Under the pieces are notes generated by a model. That model made no database searches. It was not told where the DNA came from and worked only from the letters and a program-made list of their open reading frames with translations. From Tenodera sinensis (taxonomy: Eukaryota; Arthropoda; Insecta; Mantodea; Mantidae), in the NCBI GenBank assembly GCA_030765045.1, contig CM060963.1, positions 102,500,854 through 102,564,853 on the forward strand: a stretch of 64,000 bases of DNA, written 5' to 3'. Position numbers and translations under genes: made by a program. How positions within the stretch are numbered: position 1 is the stretch's first letter; each line of letters begins with the position of its first letter. Of this stretch, positions 58,605-64,000 are shown one piece after another.

Positions 58605-59481
58605 TTACCTTATCTTACGCTATATGATGTTATGGTGTGACTAGTGTAATTTATTGATATTTCTAAGGATCCGCACAAAATATAAGCTGAGTCAATACAA
58701 CCGAACTTTTACCTCACCACATCAAAAATCAGTTATCTCCAGAGATGATGATAAACGTTTTTCGAAACACACTGCAGTGTTTTTATCATGTTATACTTGC
58801 TACCTGAAGTTGTAATATGTTTTAAAACTGAATTTGTATGTAGAAGGCGAGGTATTACTGTCAGCTTGATTTACTACAGGACTTAAGAGTCATTAATTGT
58901 TGACGATACTACGTATATTACACTTTATAGCCGAAGATTTACAGCAATGTGCAACAAACAGCTTCACATAGCATTACATTTTAACGACCACTATTAAATA
59001 ATTTAGTATAATGATACTTTTAGAAACTAAAATACGCCAAAGCCACAAATACACAGGCAATGTATTACAGATAAAAAGGGAATAATTTGAAAATAAAACA
59101 AAACGTACAGAATTGAGAGGAATAGATATATATCTTGTCTCTTTTCTTTGAATGCTGGTTTGTGCATTATTCACATAACGTTTAACCAATTGTTACCTTC
59201 TGTGCATGTTAAGTTATTTACCACACATGTTTGAGTAGAAATGATCACAAATTAAGGCATAAATCTTGGTTGCATGTACGACATGCCTGAAAAGTACTGT
59301 TTTTTTTTTTTTTTTTTTTTTTCATTCTTTCTTTATATTTCTTCTCTCACTCTTTCTTTTAGATTTTTGTATAGAACCATGCAGAAAAACGGAACAAGTA
59401 ACATTGTCAAAGAAACTAGGAAACTGAATACTATTTGACAACGAATATTGTATTAGCGAATATACTTGATTCTCTGGCATT
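58605..59481. other. Non-genic interval with poly-T tract
   Basis: A poly-T run of about 20 at 59301-59322 followed by T/C-rich DNA may be the tail of a minus-strand retroposon, but no body was recognised. Confidence 0.45.
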
Positions 59482-59605
59482 CCATTTTCACTTTCTCTAC
59501 TACGTATAGTAAATAGAGGAAATATTGCATTCCACCCAAAAATTCAATGTTAAGATTTCTCCGGAAATGTATGTTTTGAGGCCCCCTGAATTCAAAGGAA
59601 ATACA
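59482..59605 (-). repeat. Family A 3'-end fragment
   Basis: CACTTTCTCTACTACGTATA through TTTGAGGCCCCCTGAATTC; exact ACTTTCTCTACT. Confidence 0.85.
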
Positions 59606-59715
59606 GATAAGAAATATAAACCTCATTAAAGCAGTTAATGCCAAATACAGTTTTTTTGTGGAATTAACCATTTTTATGCTATCTCTTGTTATAAACAGGA
59701 AGTCCTTATCCGTTT

Positions 59716-60350
59716 TTACTTTCTCTACCAATTACTGTTTACACAGTGGTTAAGAAGGTATTGGACAGCAACCAAAAGTTTGTTACTAAATTCTCCTGGA
59801 AATACATTTTTGGGGCTAAATGATTAAAAAAAGAAAAGTTACAAAGGCTATGTGTATGTGTTTGTGTGTGTATGTGTGTGTGTGCGCGCGCGCGTGTGTG
59901 CGTGTGTGTGCGTGTGTGTGTGCGTGCGCGTTTAAACAAGTTAACTCAAAAACAAAAAAATTCCGCATAATACTATAAATAAATTTGATCTGTTTGTTAT
60001 TATTATCAAGTTCAGCATCTTCCAAGAATGCGGCACGAGCATTTTCAAGAAAATCCTCACACACCAAACTACGCTTTACGGAAAATCCATCAAGCATTTT
60101 TATTTCTTTAAATTTTGTTTTAAATTGCTCCAATGATTCTGATTATAATGCAATAGGTTTTGAGACACTAACAAATGAAATGAACATCTTGAATTTTCTG
60201 AAAAAGTATCTGAAGTCCGTTTTATTTTAAATTGCTTTGACATAATTCGTAAACCGTGAGGGTAAACAATCTTACTGCACAAAAACTGCAGATTTTATTA
60301 AATGGTTCAAATAAATTGTGCTGTAAACCCTTTCGAGATGCTTTTTATTC
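59716..60350 (-). repeat. Family A copy A18 with TG array
   Basis: Begins TTTTTACTTTCTCTACC, contains a TG/CG array at 59850-59932 and extends to about CCTTTCGAGATGCTTTTTAT (60330-60350), missing the 5' third. Confidence 0.82.
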
Positions 60351-60777
60351 TTGGTTTCAATTTTAAAATGCAAAGAATTTCCAATTATCTGGATTAATTC
60401 GAACGGCAGCGAATTCAGATCATGAAATATTCGGGTAATTGGATAAATCACGAAAAAGAGAACAGTTATTATAAATAAATAAAATTGTGTATACCATGAC
60501 ATAAATCAGTCAACCAGTTCACTCAAATTGAGTCAGGTTCAGTCCAGTCCAGTTCAGTCAGTCGTTTTTTTTAATATATTCGCTACGGATTGATTTTAGG
60601 ACGATGAATAAACTTACAGAACCATACAAATAAAGTACTACGATAACTGTCGAACAAAACCAGCTTGTTGGATTAATAAGTGACTGTAACCATTTTTATC
60701 CTGAAAGCGATCCGGTAGTTGCAATTCGGATAGCGGAAATTCTAATGTACTTGTACTTTCTCACATGGGAAGTAGTT
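60351..60777. other. Non-genic interval
   Basis: AT-rich; short repeats of CAGTCCAGT near 60535-60560. Nothing else recognised. Confidence 0.5.
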
Positions 60778-61460
60778 TTTCCATTTTTCTTTCTGTGCTA
60801 CAGTTAGTAGAGGAAGTACTGTATTTCATCCAAAAATTCTATGTTCAGATTTCAACGGAAACACATGCTTTGGGGCCCCTAAACCCTCTCTCCAAATATA
60901 ATTTTTAGAAAAGTTACGTTATATGAGTCTATGTGCACCTATGAACTTCATAAATTAAAAATGAAAAGTTAATTAAACAGCAAACTTGACATAAATTTAA
61001 ATTTAGCATCTTCTAAAAATTCAACATGGAGATTTTCAAGAGAATCGTCTACCCCAAATATTCTTTAACGTAGAATATTTTTCAAAACTTTTGTTTTCAT
61101 CAAAAGTGGTAGGTATTTAACGATTTTGATTAAAATAGACTATGTTTAAGGCATTTTTATAAAAAATGAAATGTTTAACTTGAATTTTCTGGGATATGTC
61201 CTAAGAAGTCCTTTTTTAATTCCATCTTCGATGAGAAAGACAATAGTTTAGCATCTACATAGCATGTAGATCTTGTTAGGATACCTACTTAAACTTTTCT
61301 GAAATGGGAACTCATTTCTTTTTTTATGTCCTGGACTAGCAAATAGAACGGAATTTCAAAGTCATCACATAGCAACAGCTGCTAAAAGAATTGAAAGAAC
61401 TTCCTGCCATTTTTTGTTTGCCGCAATCTACAGTAAACTTCTAAGAAGAGAATTTTACAA
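60778..61460 (-). repeat. Family A copy A19
   Basis: CTTTCTGTGCTACAGTTAGTAGAGGAAG at the 3' side, no CA array, and TACAGTAAACTTCTAAGAAG at the 5' side. Head-to-tail with A18. Confidence 0.75.
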
Positions 61461-62349
61461 TAGAATATTAAACAAATACGAATAAAGCAATCAAAGCATT
61501 GCCCGGTTTTCTAAGATCAGCATGCACATTGATTTCAATTACTTTGAAGAGATATGTTATTACATTGTCGAAAAACAGAGCAAAGAGAAACTTCATATAT
61601 ATAAGAGGAGTAACATGACCACCTCGCGGGCCTTCTACCAACTCGAAATTCCAATGACGAAGCCGAACTGACATTCCAAGCTCATACATCCTGTCCAAAC
61701 GAGAGACCTCTCATTTTCACAAACATTATGTATATGTAGTTACTCTCAACGTGTAGGTATATTATTTTAAAAGGAGTTTCCATGCTGTAAAACAGCGGAT
61801 GTCTAGGAGTATACCCTCATCTCATTGCATGTTGCTGCGTTACTCCCTGGAATTAATTAGCAATTCAAATGTTTTTTTCAGCTGTATCCATTGTACTTTG
61901 CCAAGACGTGCTCTTTTATAAATAGCGATGTGTAGGGCATAGGATTTGTTACGTCCATCGGCTACACCTGTCAAGGTCCTTATTATCTATAAATGTCCGC
62001 AGAGTGAAGGCATTCTCACTCATTATCGGAATTAATAAAATTAAACAAACTCTCCCTTAGCGCACGCTCTGGTAGAACACCGTTATTTGAGCGGGACCTA
62101 ATATTTTTTTCCGCTTATATGCTGCTATTTTTATTTATTTTAAATTTCATTGTTTCTTCATTCCCATTCTTTCCTTCATTTAGCTTTATTATCATTGTCT
62201 TACTAGATAAATCAAATATCGATAAAATGTAATGTGAATACAACTCGTACATTGTAATTTGCGCTATACTACATAAAAAGATGATAAATTGGGGTATTCT
62301 AATATACAACTTTTAATTTGAAATGTACTGTCAATTATTATTAAATGTA
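61461..62349. other. Non-genic interval with TATA-like words
   Basis: On the minus strand at about 61590-61660, TCATGTTACTCCTCTTATATATATG resembles the CRE/TATA part of the LTRs at 16 and 28 kb, without the CRE core; on the + strand TATAAATAGCGATGTG (61919-61934) resembles the TATA region at 21.6 kb. Neither could be bounded as an element. Confidence 0.3.
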
Positions 62350-62562
<213 letters not shown>

Positions 62563-64000
62563 GTATTATATGCCTAAAATACGTGTTATCACATACGTTG
62601 TCTTCATTCTCTTCTTTATGATGAGTTTCTGAATGTAAAGCATCTTTAGAATTAGAATCATCTAATTCTACAGTAAGGATAAGGATCATTATAATAAGGA
62701 AGATGGTGCACTTCTTCCAAATCCAGGGATTCTCTATATTATATTGCTCTTTGTGAGAAGTAGTAACACAGTTTTAGCAATGACAAAGTAATGTTGCTCA
62801 AATAACGACAAAAAACAAATGTAGGGTCTGCTTAGTCATTCCTGCAGCTAAACAAACAAACAGATAAAGTTGTTGCTGCAGCAAACAATCGAGTAAACTA
62901 TAATGTAATATGATGTAGCCGGGCAATTACTAGGTACGTTGGTTCGCAAACTACAAGGTTTAACTAAACCTAGGGGACTCTCAGACCTCTAATGACCAAT
63001 GAAATTGATGAAAACAAGTCAATATTTTCAATTAACTATCTGATATAAGTGTCTTGCATTCGTGAAAAAGTTTTAGAAGTTGCCAGTTTCAGAAATTAAA
63101 GCGGCTGTAGAAAATTATATACACTGAAGTAATTTCAAATTTGGACATATCCTTTAAAATTTTCCTGTATGATTAAATATTACATTCTAACATTTTTCCA
63201 GCCCTGCGGCTCTTCTTAAACTTTAGCACTACTTAAAAGGATTTCTGAGAATGCAGGCACATAATTATGAATATTTTCTGTTCTACATATCTACTCACTT
63301 TTATGTAAACATGGTTTAAATCCTACTCTCTCATGTAAATTTGCTCATCTCAAAAGCCATCTTCATCATTGCAATACCTACTCTATGTAAGATGGATGCT
63401 TCGGTATGCTCCACGCAGCCTCCATTGTTTGAGCATGTGCTGAAACTTTGGTGAATATTCAAAAAGGTTTAGTTGTTACTAGAGCGCTAAGAAACCGAAT
63501 TTATACTATACACCCAAGTTTATCCATGACATCCTATGTTTATTAACTAAACTTTAGATATACATTCAGGTGGTTAGAAGTAATTAGAAAGAAAACTAAA
63601 TATCCCTAGTATAAAAGTGTATTAGTCCGCATTTGTTATACTATGATCATCCAGTGCTCAATTCCTCCAATCCTATTATTGAAAATCAAAAATAACGGAC
63701 TACACACGAAGGGATTAATTGTAGGGATACTGGAATTAATAAAATCCCAATGAATTCATGATCAAATAGTTGACAGGTTACAGGATCAGTTATACAAAAT
63801 AATTTTATTGTGATTGACTATTTTGTCACAAATAAGTGCAGAAATAAATGTCACAACAGCATCATAGAAGCTACCGAAATAAAATTGTCAAACACTTGGT
63901 TTCAAGTTAAGCGGAAAAAAAGACAGTAACGCGGAAAAATTAGATACAATATACTGTTCAATTTAGAGGCTTCAGCGACCAATTGCACAAGAAATTAAAC
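62563..64000. other. Non-genic right edge
   Basis: No gene. A perfect 10-bp stem with 4-nt loop, TAGAATTAGA/TCTAATTCTA, lies at 62647-62670. The remainder is AT-rich and unrecognised. Confidence 0.5.

Overview
This is an AT-rich eukaryotic (animal) window that behaves as intergenic or intronic DNA of a large, repeat-laden genome. I found no intact host gene, rRNA, genuine tRNA gene, operon or CRISPR array. The transposon types point to an arthropod, probably an insect: tRNA-headed SINEs with CAA tails, a hAT element with an arthropod-style CGGBP1-like zinc finger, a TA-flanked Tc1/mariner-type element with the short transposase found in many insect genomes, and Jockey-like and other LINE fragments. 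I cannot name the species.

Layout. 1-1080: tandem repeats (ACC/ACG, about 440 bp of AAT, then a 35/70-bp minisatellite). 3.5-4.6 kb: two opposed copies of the dominant dispersed repeat (family A). 5.4-6.4 kb: a duplicated heat-shock-type promoter joined to a dead LINE fragment. 7.6-16 kb: more family A, SINE pieces and two dead LINE fragments. 16.1-16.7 kb: a solo LTR nested in a family A copy. 17-21 kb: a SINE with a 12-bp target duplication, a complete hAT element with an 8-bp target duplication, and an inverted SINE pair. 21.5-21.8 kb: an LTR-like unit with a near-perfect heat-shock promoter. 27.5-28.1 kb: a second LTR of the 16-kb family. 33.9-34.7 kb: an 800-bp block with almost no G on the + strand between two copies of a 12-mer. 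35-42.7 kb: three LINE fragments, large microsatellites and a piece of mitochondrial ND5 DNA (NUMT). 43.4-52.1 kb: two inverted Helitron-like elements with internal minisatellites, bracketing a foldback MITE, a possible conserved regulatory block and a TIR-bounded Tc1/mariner-type relic. 52.8-64 kb: more family A, a LINE fragment ending in a huge ATC/ATT array, a young SINE, and another long ATT array.

Family A (about 0.85-0.9 kb full length, about 20 complete or partial copies, by hand estimate about 15% of the window) carries an inverted 12-mer near both ends and usually an internal CA array. I do not recognise its name; non-autonomous Helitron-like or MITE are both possible.

The theme I find most interesting is regulatory. 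Heat-shock-element arrays placed just upstream of TATA boxes occur at 5.4 kb (tandem pair), 21.6 kb and perhaps 40.1 kb. The two diverged LTRs at 16 and 28 kb share a CRE-like site, TATA box and weak heat-shock half-sites. This suggests stress-responsive retroelement promoters in this genome. All coordinates and alignments were made by eye.
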